In this document: one piece after another, positions 1-8,285 of the stretch
How the letters are laid out: every line of letters begins with the position of its first letter
Position numbering within the stretch: position 1 is the first letter of the stretch
From: Bradyrhizobium sp. LMTR 3
GTDB taxonomy: Bacteria > Pseudomonadota > Alphaproteobacteria > Rhizobiales > Xanthobacteraceae
Assembly (NCBI RefSeq): GCF_001693485.1
Contig: NZ_MAXC01000053.1
Span: 186,001-250,000 of the forward strand
Direction of reading: 5' to 3'
DNA length: 64,000 bases
Notes under the pieces: generated by a model
The model's input: the letters and a program-made list of their open reading frames with translations, nothing else
Told to the model about the DNA's origin: nothing
Database searches by the model: none
Program-made: the position numbers and the translations under genes

Positions 1-662
1 ATGGCGTGGATCTTGACGACGTCCTTCTGGAAGTCGAGCGCTTCCAGATAATGCGCCAAGGCCATCAGGTTCGCTTCCGGCGGAAGCTTGTAGGCCGGAT
101 GCCCCCAATAGGCGTTCTTAAACGGGCCGAGCTGCCCTGATTCAACGAACTTGGTCAGCCTGATCTGCAGATGCTTGAAATAGCCTGGCGATGATAGCGG
201 CCAGGGGGAGACCGACTGCGCCAACGCAGAGGTCGCCTTGGGATCGGCCTTGAGGGCGGAAATCACATCGACCCAATCCAGCGAGTGCAGGTGATAAAAG
301 TGCACAAGATGATCGTGCACCTGCAAGCAGAGCTGCATGATATTGCGGATCGAATTAGCATTCTCGGGAATACTGATACCCAGCGCGTTCTCCACCGCGC
401 GCACCGAGGTGAGCGCATGCGTGCCGGTGCAGACGCCGCAAATCCGCTCGGTGAACGCCCACGCGTCGCGAGGATCGCGTCCACGCAGGATCGTCTCGAT
501 GCCGCGCCACATAGTTCCGGATGAGACCGCGTTGCAGATCACATTGTCGGAATCGAGATTGACCTCGACCCGGAGGTGGCCTTCGACCCGGGTCAGCGGA
601 TCGACGACAATGCGTTTGCTGGAATTGTCGAGCTTGAACCCATTCGGTGTCTGGGCGCCCAT
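1..662 (-). CDS. hupL: Uptake [NiFe] hydrogenase large subunit, 5' part
   Basis: The gene starts at the ATG at 660-662 and runs off the left edge of the window, so only about 220 N-terminal residues are seen. It carries the N-terminal nickel-ligand motif RICGVC (Cys75 and Cys78 from this start) and the family sequence DPLTRVEGHLR. The C-terminal DPCxxCxxH motif lies outside the window. HupL holds the NiFe centre that oxidises H2, with HupS passing electrons to the membrane. It follows hupS with a 22-bp gap, so the two are co-transcribed. Identification is firm; only its completeness cannot be judged. Confidence 0.95.
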   Translation of the reverse strand, partial: MGAQTPNGFKLDNSSKRIVVDPLTRVEGHLRVEVNLDSDNVICNAVSSGTMWRGIETILRGRDPRDAWAFTERICGVCTGTHALTSVRAVENALGISIPENANSIRNIMQLCLQVHDHLVHFYHLHSLDWVDVISALKADPKATSALAQSVSPWPLSSPGYFKHLQIRLTKFVESGQLGPFKNAYWGHPAYKLPPEANLMALAHYLEALDFQKDVVKIHA

Positions 663-684
663 CGTTGTCCTTCCCTGAATTCGA

Positions 685-1776
685 TTATTTTTCCTGAGCT
701 ACGCTGCCCGGTTTACCGGTCAGCCGCTTCGCGGCCGTGATCGCCGCGTGCGCGGCAACGGCTAGGCCGACCGCGCCAGCAGCGGCCATGCCAATTTGGT
801 CGGCGTTGGCCTCGATGCCGAATTGCTTGATGGTCGTCAGTCGATCGTAAAATGAGCCCTTGTCCCAAAAGCCATCTTCGGAGCAGCCGAAGCAGCCGTG
901 GCCGGATTGGATCGGGAAGGAAACGCCGTCGTTCCACCGAACGGCCGAGCAGGCGTTGTAGGTGGTCGGCCCCTTGCAGCCCATTTTGTAGAGGCAATAG
1001 CCCTGGCGCGCGGACTCGTCGTCCCACTCCTCGACAAATTGGCCGGCGTCGAAATGGGGACGCCGATAGCACTTGTCGTGGATCCGCTGGGAATAGAACA
1101 TCTTTGGACGCCCTTGGCGGTCGAGCTCGGGAAGCTTTCCGAACGTGGTGATGAAGGTCACCAAGGCGGTCATGACCTCTGCGATGGGCGGGCAGCCGGG
1201 CACCTTGATGATCGGTTTGTTCGTGATCACTTTATCGATCGGCGTCGCCTGAGTCGGGTTGGGCTTGGCTGCCTGCACGCAACCCCAAGACGCACAAGTA
1301 CCCCAAGCAATGATCGCCATGGAATCTTCCGCCATCGCCCTGAGCTTTTCGACGAACGGCTTGCCGCCATCAATGCAAAACATGCCGCCTTCGTTCAGCG
1401 GCGGATTGCCTTCAACGGCAAGCACATACTGGCCCTTGTACTTGGCGCGGGTCTCCTCGAGGATAGCTTCGGCCTGGTGTCCTGCCGCCGCCATGATTGG
1501 GGCGTCATAATCCAGCGAGATCATCGACAGCACCACGTCTTTGACCAGCGGATGGGCCGAGCGGATAAAGCTTTCCGAACAGCAGGTGCATTCGAGCCCG
1601 TGCATCCAGATCACGGGTACACGCGGCTTTGTCTCCAGCGCGTTGGCAATTTGGCTTGCCGCGAGCGGACCGAGCCCGAGGCTCGTTGCCGTCAAACTGC
1701 AGAATTTGTGGAAACTGCGACGCGTGATACCCTGACGTCTGATGACGCCGTAAAACGTTTCCGTTGCCCCACCCAT
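685..1776 (-). CDS. hupS: Uptake [NiFe] hydrogenase small subunit
   Basis: A 363-residue protein, the size I recall for Bradyrhizobium HupS. The N-terminus has a twin-arginine signal (RRSFHK, residues 19-24, then a hydrophobic stretch ending near ALET), so the folded heterodimer should be exported by Tat. Iron-sulfur cluster cysteines include GLECTCC and GTCASWGC. The C-terminus has an Ala/Gly-rich membrane anchor. It passes electrons from the HupL active site through Fe-S clusters to a b-type cytochrome, allowing re-use of H2 made by nitrogenase. It is first in the operon, with a -24/-12 promoter about 45 bp upstream. Confidence 0.96.
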   Translation of the reverse strand: MGGATETFYGVIRRQGITRRSFHKFCSLTATSLGLGPLAASQIANALETKPRVPVIWMHGLECTCCSESFIRSAHPLVKDVVLSMISLDYDAPIMAAAGHQAEAILEETRAKYKGQYVLAVEGNPPLNEGGMFCIDGGKPFVEKLRAMAEDSMAIIAWGTCASWGCVQAAKPNPTQATPIDKVITNKPIIKVPGCPPIAEVMTALVTFITTFGKLPELDRQGRPKMFYSQRIHDKCYRRPHFDAGQFVEEWDDESARQGYCLYKMGCKGPTTYNACSAVRWNDGVSFPIQSGHGCFGCSEDGFWDKGSFYDRLTTIKQFGIEANADQIGMAAAGAVGLAVAAHAAITAAKRLTGKPGSVAQEK

Positions 1777-1817
1777 AAACCCCTTCCAAGCTGTTATTGA
1801 GACTTACTGAGGCTCTG

Positions 1818-1834
1818 AGCAAGAAGCAGGCCAA
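1818..1834 (-). promoter_or_regulatory. Sigma54 (-24/-12) promoter of hupSL
   Basis: Read on the minus strand this is TTGGCCTGCTTCTTGCT, matching the RpoN consensus with GG at -24 (1831-1832), ten bases, then GC at -12 (1819-1820). Transcription should start near 1806-1808, about 30 bases before hupS. B. japonicum hupSL is known to use an RpoN promoter activated by HoxA (free-living) or NifA (symbiotic). Which activator acts here cannot be read from the site. Confidence 0.75.
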
Positions 1835-2364
1835 CACCACCTGAAACACTTGAGAGATGCCAACGAATTTCCAGAAAAAGCGTTCAAATTGTCACGTGGG
1901 GCCATGAGAGCTGAGGAAGCATCGATAGGAAGCGCAAGCAAGCTGCCGGCTAGAGCTCGGTGACTTTGCGACCAGTCTGCCGTTCAAATCACGCCAGGCG
2001 GAACGAACGCACGTGTGCGTTCGCAGCGTCTACATAATCAAGTCGTCGCATGCCGCAATCCGGCGGCTCGACCTCCTTCTGGTTTCACGAAGCTGGCCTC
2101 TCAGGACTAGATTGGATTTCCAGGTTCGCAACCTCGTCAGGTGGCTTATCGCGGCCAGTCAGCCGCTAGAAGATCACAGCATATCCGTGCAACATCCCTT
2201 CCTTACGGCGACCGTAGCCAGCCATGTCGTGACGTCTTTGAGCCCTACTTGGATCTTTGTCGTGTGAAGAATTATCCAATTGAATCTTAGAGCACCGGCT
2301 CGCAATTTCAATTCATTAAGAATCCTTCGACCAGTGTCGGACACCACACGTCTGACACATACCG
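1835..2364. other. Intergenic region between hupS and the PrnB-like gene
   Basis: About 530 bp with no convincing gene. The hupNUV genes that lie upstream of hupS in B. japonicum are absent. The part next to the hupS promoter would have to hold the activator and IHF sites; I could not define them. The longest frame (2013-2267, plus strand) has no recognisable protein features. Confidence 0.5.
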
Positions 2365-3435
2365 TCAGCTTAGGGACGCGCCGCGGGTTAACAGCCGCTG
2401 TGAAAGAACAGCCTCAACACTTTCGGACCCCTCAACTCCGATAATTGGACGCCCCGGTTCAACCATATGTTTTAAGGCAGTAATACGGTGCATCCGGGTA
2501 AACTGATCCAGCGCATCAACACAAGACGCGCGTAGCTTTGCGATTTCATCGCCAAGGCGTTCGATGACGGGCGAAATGGTCGCAGTCCTGGGAAACTCCG
2601 CTTCCCCTTCTAGCCAAGTTGGCGTGGGTTCCGCGCTTGTATTGCCCGGTGACAACCAGCGGAACACCTCGTTGATGCATCCCTGCGGATAGTATTCGGA
2701 AAGCCGATATACGTCCCAATAGAATTGCGGCTTCTGTTGGAAGAGATCTTCACCGACCAGTAGCACCGAGACCGCCACGACCCGCGCAGAGAACCGGCCG
2801 CTCGGGCCAAGCCTATTCGTGTAGGGGTTTTTTCCATAAAACACACGGAATTGGCCAAATAGGTCGGGTGACATATGCTCATAAAAGCGCGTCAGAACAT
2901 AATTTGCTGACTTAAGGCGTTCCAAGCACACCGCAAGACATTGGCGAGCGTCAGCGTCAGCCGTGTCACGCAATTCAAGTAGAGCATCGATTGCTAGCTG
3001 TAGATCGCTCTCGATGAGTTGGTGACCCAAGCAAAAATCTCGCTCTTCGACCCCGGCCGCGCCGAGGCAATATACGCGTGGATCGCTCTGCACCGGGTTC
3101 GCAAGGATCATATCTTCATACGAGAGGACCTCAATGCTAGGCTTCCGATCACAACTTAATCGGGCAAGACGGCTCAGCTCCTCTCCTACGGCCAACTCCG
3201 CTTCTATGGGATGAAGACCAGCAAACGCTGACATCTGATAAGCACAGTTGACGAGATAGTGGATGTCTGTCTTGGCTATCGCGAGCTCGGGCTGCGGCAG
3301 ATTCAGCAGCTGTACCTCATAGTCGGCCGATGCAATCATCGCGTTAATGCTGCGTCCAAGATCCTTGACCCCTTCATCTGGCCGTTTACTGCGTTTGATC
3401 TCGGCAATGCAGTGCGGGAGCTGATCGGCGACCAA
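2365..3435 (-). CDS. PrnB / indoleamine 2,3-dioxygenase-like haem family protein
   Basis: A 356-residue product from a TTG start. It resembles the DUF1864/PrnB family (monodechloroaminopyrrolnitrin synthase), a branch of the IDO haem-enzyme superfamily. Shared blocks are an NPxxxDxRxY stretch (residue 113 on), a helix NYVLTRFYEHMSPDLFGQFR (178-197), LGPSGRFSARV (209-219), FTRMHRITALKHM with His316 where PrnB and IDO have the proximal haem ligand, then a PIIGVEGSESV loop. The substrate is unknown; an indole or tryptophan derivative is a guess. No pyrrolnitrin genes are near. The natural start is probably ATG 3530 in another frame (see the next entry), so the gene may be broken or use slippage. 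A sigma54-type promoter lies upstream. Confidence 0.65.
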   Translation of the reverse strand: MVADQLPHCIAEIKRSKRPDEGVKDLGRSINAMIASADYEVQLLNLPQPELAIAKTDIHYLVNCAYQMSAFAGLHPIEAELAVGEELSRLARLSCDRKPSIEVLSYEDMILANPVQSDPRVYCLGAAGVEERDFCLGHQLIESDLQLAIDALLELRDTADADARQCLAVCLERLKSANYVLTRFYEHMSPDLFGQFRVFYGKNPYTNRLGPSGRFSARVVAVSVLLVGEDLFQQKPQFYWDVYRLSEYYPQGCINEVFRWLSPGNTSAEPTPTWLEGEAEFPRTATISPVIERLGDEIAKLRASCVDALDQFTRMHRITALKHMVEPGRPIIGVEGSESVEAVLSQRLLTRGASLS

Positions 3436-3530
3436 ATTGCTGAGAGGCCCAAGCGGGCGTTTTTTTGCCCGCGATCAATACTATCGGTCAGATGAGAAAA
3501 TATCTGCGCCCGATAGCTCGGCGCGTTCAT
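3436..3530 (-). other. Probable out-of-frame 5' end of the PrnB-like gene
   Basis: An ATG at 3528-3530 follows a good ribosome site (GGGAG, 9 bases upstream) and opens a frame reading MNAPSYRAQIFSHL. That frame meets the main frame only after a -1 shift. At 3460-3466 is a run of seven A (minus strand), read CAA AAA AAC, which contains the heptamer A AAA AAC. It sits in the loop of a GCGGGC/GCCCGC hairpin. Either a base was lost from the A run, or the ribosome slips here. An extra A would fuse both frames into one protein of about 388 residues. Confidence 0.5.
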
Positions 3531-3667
3531 GCTTTCGGACTCCCATTAATGTTCGTGTGTCAAGCCGATGACAGCTGCGGCCGCCGTCACATCAATTTCC
3601 TCTTTGGCTCCTTGCTGAGAAGCGGATTTCGGTCAGCGCACTGCATTCGTCTCTCACTCGACGCAGG

Positions 3668-3829
3668 TCAGATCGCACCTTGCGATGCGCCGGCGAGCCG
3701 CGCGGGATGAGGACAGTTTGTCGAGGACAGGCAGATATCGCGGCCAATGCGCCTTCGTGCGTTGCGAAGCCAGACCGCACTCAGTACGGCGTCTCGGGTG
3801 CTGATTTGGATCAATCGAGTAGGTTTCAT
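3668..3829 (-). CDS. Possible 53-residue leader peptide or small protein
   Basis: The ATG at 3829 has a good ribosome site (AGGAG, six bases before) and opens a 53-codon frame, MKPTRLIQISTRDAVLSAV..., basic and without recognised domains. It lies just downstream of the sigma54-type promoter at 3883-3898 and upstream of the PrnB-like gene. The start signal is the only strong evidence for it; it could equally be remnant DNA. Confidence 0.25.
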   Translation of the reverse strand: MKPTRLIQISTRDAVLSAVWLRNARRRIGRDICLSSTNCPHPARLAGASQGAI

Positions 3830-3882
3830 ATAACTCCTGCGCCTACGACTGGGAGAGCGGCATGATCGCGCGGGTCTTTCCC

Positions 3883-3898
3883 AGCAATGGACGTGCCA
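3883..3898 (-). promoter_or_regulatory. Consensus sigma54 promoter upstream of the PrnB-like gene
   Basis: Minus strand TGGCACGTCCATTGCT fits TGGCAC-N5-TTGC[AT] with no mismatch. It points toward the 53-codon frame and the PrnB-like gene, whose ATG at 3530 is about 350 bp away. Such a promoter always needs an enhancer-binding activator; in this setting NifA is the likely one. Confidence 0.6.
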
Positions 3899-3998
3899 TC
3901 AAGCACGTCGTGCAAGCCTTGCTTGAAGCGTGAAAACCATGTGCTTCGCGCCGCGGCGAGGGAATATTTGCACCTCGGCGTCGGCTTTCGAACATACG

Positions 3999-4014
3999 CG
4001 TCTGCAACCGGACA
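3999..4014. promoter_or_regulatory. Near-consensus NifA upstream activator site
   Basis: CGT-N10-ACA on the plus strand, one base off the NifA enhancer TGT-N10-ACA. It lies about 100 bp upstream of the -24 element at 3898, inside the usual 80-150 bp distance. One mismatch makes it a candidate only. Confidence 0.35.
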
Positions 4015-4248
4015 CGCCGAATACGACACCGCCATCGTAGCATCCGTCGATTTCGCAACCGTTTCGATGCGCATGTCGAACTCGCCCTGAACCGGTTAGG
4101 GCCAGAACTGCTTGAAGTGGGCATAACAGCGATAAAGAAAGCCTCGCAACACGGCGGTGCCAGAGTTTTGGGCGTTACCGGGCTCTGGCAGCATTTTCCA
4201 ACTTTCCGGAGCGCCGTGCCAGTTGCCGAACGGTCTTGGGAATAGCAT

Positions 4249-4345
4249 CCCCCTGACTTCAGGGGTGTGAGATCAAATGTAAGATCTCTAAGCGGGCGCT
4301 CATACGCGCGACAGTAAAGAAGCCCGACCCCTCTCGGCGGCCGCA
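4249..4345. repeat. Diverged repeat, copy A
   Basis: About 100 bp here match 28738-28842 in the same orientation at roughly three bases in four. Shared blocks include CCCCTGAxTTCA, GGTGTGAG, GATCAAATGxAAGATCT, AAGCxGGCGCTCA and CGGCGGCCG. Copy A begins with the small palindrome CCCCTGACTTCAGGGG. On the minus strand both could encode a related short peptide (ERPLRDLTFDLT here, ERQLADLAFDLT in copy B), so the pair may be remnants of one gene. Confidence 0.5.
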
Positions 4346-4682
4346 TTCGCTAACTCGGAAACACTGCTTCGAAAGCGTACAACCTGACGCTACGTGCGAT
4401 TCAAGTCTCACCTGAGGGTTCTCGCAAAAATTTGTATGAACTTTCGGCTTACGATCTGCTCTTCGCTCGCTGTTTGTCCAGGAATCGTCCGTCTCCTTTC
4501 GTATTTGAAGTCTGAGCCGCTGGCGCCTCAGTTTCGCCACCAGCCTTAATTTCAAGGCAGCATCAACAGGGATGTCGTTGCCGAGTGGATAAGGAGAAAG
4601 ATGAAGAAGCACTCTTGATGCCGATCCGGAAGTCAACTCTTGCGTTTTGTGCACCGCCAACGCATATACGCACCACGGTAGC

Positions 4683-4761
4683 GCGATGCGCTATCGCAGC
4701 CCTCCTTGGGCGTTTCCTCCCTAGACTTGGGCCGCTTGTTCATTACAAGCGGCCTTTTTTT
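4683..4761 (+). ncRNA. suhB/mmgR-like small RNA, copy 1
   Basis: A GCGAT/ATCGC hairpin at 4683-4697 is followed by an unpaired CCTCCC, then GACTTG and a strong terminator stem (GGCCGCTTGT, 4730-4739, pairing with ACAAGCGGCC, 4745-4754) and seven T. This order (stem, CCUCCC, GACUU-GGCC, terminator) matches my memory of the alphaproteobacterial suhB/mmgR (alpha-r8) RNA family. Similar modules lie at 28810-28861 (minus) and 52778-52835 (plus). The exposed CCUCCC could pair with ribosome-binding sites. Confidence 0.5.
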
Positions 4762-5078
4762 CTCGGCGGCCGCTGTGGCGACACCCCGGCAATTCTTTCG
4801 GAAATTGGCTTGCGCAGGCGGTTAGACGACCGCCACGCTCGCAACGAGTTGCTACATTCGGCGCGAGCGCCCATCGCCGTCGTACTAACGAGAAGGGATG
4901 AGCGCGATCATGAGAAATTGGCCTGACGCGAGGCAACGCGCCTTCGTTGCAGGTGGGCGGCGCGCGGAGGTGTTGAGATACGCATTTTTCTCCGGCCGTG
5001 ATATCAGTCCTTCGGTAAAGCCTCCGCGGGCGAATGTTAAAGAACTTTTTCGTATTGATAAGCATCGGAGATATAGGG

Positions 5079-5657
5079 ATGGAAGGGGAAGCCTTTCTTT
5101 GGTTGGTCCGGCATGCGGTAGTCGTCAATACTATCGAAGGAACGATCTCCCCGTCGGGCGCTCCGGCTGATCTCAGCGGTCGGGCGCATTTGGAAGCCGT
5201 GCGAAGGCGCTTACCGCGGGACGCCGCAAGCTATGCGAGTCCGTCTCAACGAACTCTTGATACCGCGCGCGCATTCGAGCTTGATCCGATTCTCGTGCCT
5301 GAGTTTCGGGAGCAGGACTTCGGGCATTGGACAGGCCGACGTCACGACGATCTCGCCGATCTCGGAGATGAAGGGTACGCCGAGTTCTGGAAGGATCCCG
5401 CTCGTTCAAGCCCACCAGGCGGCGAGAGTTTCGAAGATCAAATTGCGAGGGTTCAAGATGGACTTCGTAAAATAGCTGCTGGTCCAGCAACACTCGTGGT
5501 GCATTCCGGCACTATTCGCGCCGCGCTCTGCTTGGCCCTCGACATCGCACCGCAAGCAGCGTTGCGCTTCGTTATCGATCCGCTGTCGATCACCCGAATT
5601 GATCGGCTACGGAACAATTGGCGGATTGTGTCGGTCAATCAGAATGTCGCGTTATGA
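5079..5657 (+). CDS. Histidine phosphatase, probable alpha-ribazole phosphatase
   Basis: 192 residues of the phosphoglycerate-mutase / histidine-phosphatase fold. The phosphate-accepting motif is LVRHA near residue 10 (RH instead of RHG), a second conserved histidine is in VVHSGTIRA, and the acidic FREQDFGHWTG block is typical of the group. Start at 5079 because GGAG lies eight bases upstream; an earlier ATG at 5034 lacks this. Next to cobT, it most likely removes the phosphate from alpha-ribazole phosphate or adenosylcobalamin 5'-phosphate (called CobC in enterobacteria). Its end overlaps the end of the convergent cobT by six bases. Family sure, substrate inferred from context. Confidence 0.8.
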   Translation: MEGEAFLWLVRHAVVVNTIEGTISPSGAPADLSGRAHLEAVRRRLPRDAASYASPSQRTLDTARAFELDPILVPEFREQDFGHWTGRRHDDLADLGDEGYAEFWKDPARSSPPGGESFEDQIARVQDGLRKIAAGPATLVVHSGTIRAALCLALDIAPQAALRFVIDPLSITRIDRLRNNWRIVSVNQNVAL

Positions 5658-6707
5658 GCGATTCGGAACACTGGCTTGTGCGAAGGTCGCCATGCCATTG
5701 TGCAGAGCGCATGCAAGCCGCAGGATCGGCAATGCAAGCGCGGCGCCCGATCCCTCCCCTAATCTGAGGTCCAGATTGAACAACGGCTGCATATTCAGGG
5801 ACTGAAGAACCAGGCGATGCCCCTGCTCGGCCGATTGATGCGTGGACAAGAGAAAGGGCCGACACGATGGATTAAGATGCACCGCCGTCAATGCCGCGAC
5901 GGACACGATGAAACCATCGATCAGGATCGGAAGGCGACGCTGTGCGGCGGCGATGATCGCGCCCGTAATCGCAGCCGTTTCGAGACCGCCGACCGCGCAC
6001 AGGATCCGCTCGGCAGAAGTTCCTGGTCGTGTAAGGTCATGACGAGCCAGCGCTGCATCAATCAGGTGCGCCTTGCGCGCACGGCTGTCCGCATCGATCC
6101 CGGTGCCATTGCCGGCCGCCTGCTCGGCGCTGACGCCAAGCAGGGCGGCGGCGACTGCCGCAGAAGTCGTGGTGTTGCCGATCCCCATGTCGCCAAGGAT
6201 CAGAAGATCTGGCTCTGCTGAGGCCGCGCGCGCGATGGCGCGCTTGCCGCAGTCGAAGGCGAAGGCGACCTCCCCCAGCTCGAGCGCCGTTTCCTTGCTG
6301 AAATCTCGGCTGCCGCAGCGCGGCTTGTCTGTCGCGACGCCCGGGATGGGCTGTTCGGCGAGCGTTCCGGCATCGACGATCTCCAAACTTAAGCCCAGTT
6401 CGCGCGCGAGAACCGAAATTGCTGCACCGCCTGATGCGAAATTCGACATCATCGCGATCGTAACTTCCTGAGGATAGGCCGATACGCCCTGCGCGACGAT
6501 GCCGTGATCCCCTGCAAAGACGATGATCGGCACACCCTCGGCGCGAGGCCGGTCGGTTTGTTGCAGACCGGCCAGCTCGATCGCGAGGTGCTCGAGGCGA
6601 CCCAGCGCACCGGTCGGTTTGGTGAGCTCGGCCTGACGGGCCAGGGCAGCATCGCGATGGACGGTCGAAACGCCCGGACACTCCTGGTAGACCCACTCGG
6701 GTAGCAT
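5652..6707 (-). CDS. cobT: Nicotinate-nucleotide--dimethylbenzimidazole phosphoribosyltransferase
   Basis: 351 residues, the usual length. It transfers phosphoribose from nicotinate mononucleotide to dimethylbenzimidazole, making alpha-ribazole phosphate for the lower ligand of B12. Landmarks are FAGDHGIVAQGVSAYP, GDMGIGNTTTSAAVAAAL and the C-terminal GEGSGAA with the catalytic glutamate. Start ATG 6707 is chosen because AGGA lies five bases upstream and homology starts soon after; the open frame extends further but without family sequence. This is the dimethylbenzimidazole enzyme, not the cobaltochelatase subunit of the same name. Confidence 0.95.
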   Translation of the reverse strand: MLPEWVYQECPGVSTVHRDAALARQAELTKPTGALGRLEHLAIELAGLQQTDRPRAEGVPIIVFAGDHGIVAQGVSAYPQEVTIAMMSNFASGGAAISVLARELGLSLEIVDAGTLAEQPIPGVATDKPRCGSRDFSKETALELGEVAFAFDCGKRAIARAASAEPDLLILGDMGIGNTTTSAAVAAALLGVSAEQAAGNGTGIDADSRARKAHLIDAALARHDLTRPGTSAERILCAVGGLETAAITGAIIAAAQRRLPILIDGFIVSVAALTAVHLNPSCRPFLLSTHQSAEQGHRLVLQSLNMQPLFNLDLRLGEGSGAALALPILRLACALHNGMATFAQASVPNRS

Positions 6708-6759
6708 GTCGTCCTGCCCTTGGTGATTGTTCAAGATGCCAGCGGCCTTCCCACGAGTG

Positions 6760-7509
6760 CTACGACACGCGCTTGAGGATGTAGCTATCCATGATCCAGC
6801 CGTGCCTGGCGCGTGCTTCCTGTCGGGCGGCGACGATGACTGGCCCCACTTCTGCGAGCGCACCTGACATGGTGATTTGCCGGGGCATCCCGAGGTAGGC
6901 GCCCCACCAGATATGTAGTCCGGTCGGCTCGAGCCACTGGAACGCGGCGCCGCCATCGAGCATGACGACCACCGTGTCGGCGCCGGACGGCCAACCGCCT
7001 TCGCGCAGCCGCCGTCCGGTGGTGACGAGAAAAGGCTCCCCAATGTCGTTCAGCGGCAGTGAATGTGCGGCGCAAAGCGCCTGGATCGACGTGATGCCCG
7101 GGACGACCTCGATCATCGGCAACGGATCAAGCTTTCGTGCGATCCGCAAGCTCGAATCGTATAGCGAAGGATCGCCCCAAATCAGCAGGGCAACGCGTCC
7201 GTCATCACCGAGATGCGCCGCAATCGCTCGGGACCAGGTCACTGCGACGGCGTCGTGCCATTCGTCCACTGCCTTGCGGTAGCCCTCCTGCGCCGTGTCG
7301 CGAATGGACAGGTCGAACTCGGCAACGCGCGTACGGCTGTTCGTCAAGGCTTGCGCGCAAATCAGCCGGCGCAGGTCGGCGAGATCGGACTTCGCGGCAC
7401 CTTTGCGCGGAATCAGCACCAGGTCAGCCGCATTGATTGCGCGGATCGCAGCAAGCGTGAGCTGCTCGGGATCGCCGCAGCCAATGCCTATCAGGGAGAG
7501 TGTCAGCAT
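6760..7509 (-). CDS. cobF: Precorrin-6A synthase (deacetylating)
   Basis: 249 residues of the SAM-dependent tetrapyrrole methyltransferase family, with an N-terminal LIGIGCGDPEQLT glycine loop, GDPSLYDS in the middle and EVVPGITSIQALCA. CobF methylates C-1 of precorrin-5 and releases the extruded acetyl group, a step of the oxygen-dependent pathway. It lies between cbiM and cobT, 50 bp from each, and is probably transcribed with them under the riboswitch upstream of cbiM. Confidence 0.93.
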   Translation of the reverse strand: MLTLSLIGIGCGDPEQLTLAAIRAINAADLVLIPRKGAAKSDLADLRRLICAQALTNSRTRVAEFDLSIRDTAQEGYRKAVDEWHDAVAVTWSRAIAAHLGDDGRVALLIWGDPSLYDSSLRIARKLDPLPMIEVVPGITSIQALCAAHSLPLNDIGEPFLVTTGRRLREGGWPSGADTVVVMLDGGAAFQWLEPTGLHIWWGAYLGMPRQITMSGALAEVGPVIVAARQEARARHGWIMDSYILKRVS

Positions 7510-7559
7510 CGCGTTATGAAACGGGGGCGGCCGCGACTTGCGACCGCCCTTACGCCATC

Positions 7560-8237
7560 TCAGGCGGCGTTGTGAAGCCGATAAGTAACAAGACCATCGG
7601 CCGTCACAGCTCTCAGTGATTTCGCCAGAGCCAGCACGGCTAGATCGGCCAGCGGCTCAATTACTACGACGAGCGCGTAGGAAGCGGCGAAAGACGCGAT
7701 GGAGGCGAGGTTCTCGGCCGCAAAGCCCGCACCATACAGCGCCCAGAAGGCGACCCACGCCACGATGCCGAATTGATAGGCGGTCGAAAGCGCAAGCGCC
7801 TGGCGATACTGCAGGTCAACATAGGCGGTGTCGCGAGGAATGATCCACCCGGCCAGCGCCTGGATCGCAAACAAAGGCACCAGCAGCGTGGTCACGTTCA
7901 TACCATATTGCGGCAGGTCGGTCGGTACGAAGAACAGCCCCTGCAGCAGCAGTCCAAGCGCCAGCCCGAACGCGGCTGGCGCTGCGCCGAACAGGAGAAA
8001 CAGCGTCGAGCCGAGAATGAAATGCACCTCCGAGACCCCCATCCGGAAATGCGGCAGGAGTTCGAAGAACGAGAAAACCAGGACCGTTGTTGCGATGGTG
8101 CGCACCACGAATGAAACAACCCCCTGCTCGCGCACGGTTTCGACCGTGAGCTTGAGAGCGCAGCCGGCGGCAACAGCTCCCGTCGCGTAACTCAGCGCGA
8201 GCTTGGCGCCCGTAACGATACCTGGTTCGATATGCAT
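7560..8237 (-). CDS. cbiM: CbiM-family cobalt transport membrane protein
   Basis: 225 residues, mostly membrane helices. It starts MHIEPG, with His2 in the place of the cobalt ligand of CbiM, and has the family blocks GVSEVHFILG and GLFFVPTDLPQYGMNVTT. CbiM is the substrate-binding core of the cobalt ECF transporter. No CbiN, CbiQ or CbiO gene is in the window, so the protein works alone or with partners encoded elsewhere. A cobalamin riboswitch ends about 50 bp before the start. Confidence 0.85.
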   Translation of the reverse strand: MHIEPGIVTGAKLALSYATGAVAAGCALKLTVETVREQGVVSFVVRTIATTVLVFSFFELLPHFRMGVSEVHFILGSTLFLLFGAAPAAFGLALGLLLQGLFFVPTDLPQYGMNVTTLLVPLFAIQALAGWIIPRDTAYVDLQYRQALALSTAYQFGIVAWVAFWALYGAGFAAENLASIASFAASYALVVVIEPLADLAVLALAKSLRAVTADGLVTYRLHNAA

Positions 8238-8285
8238 GACTTACGTCCCTTCTGCCGTCACACCCGACGGCGCTGGTATTAAAAA

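Noticed and set aside
898..1800. 300-codon plus-strand frame opposite hupS
   Set aside because: Its composition is that of the reverse strand of a high-GC gene; hupS on the other strand is certain and no family sequence appears.
3451..3471. GCGGGC-T7-GCCCGC hairpin as a transcription terminator
   Set aside because: The T run is in the loop, not after the stem, on either strand, so it does not have terminator form. It is discussed as a frameshift context instead.
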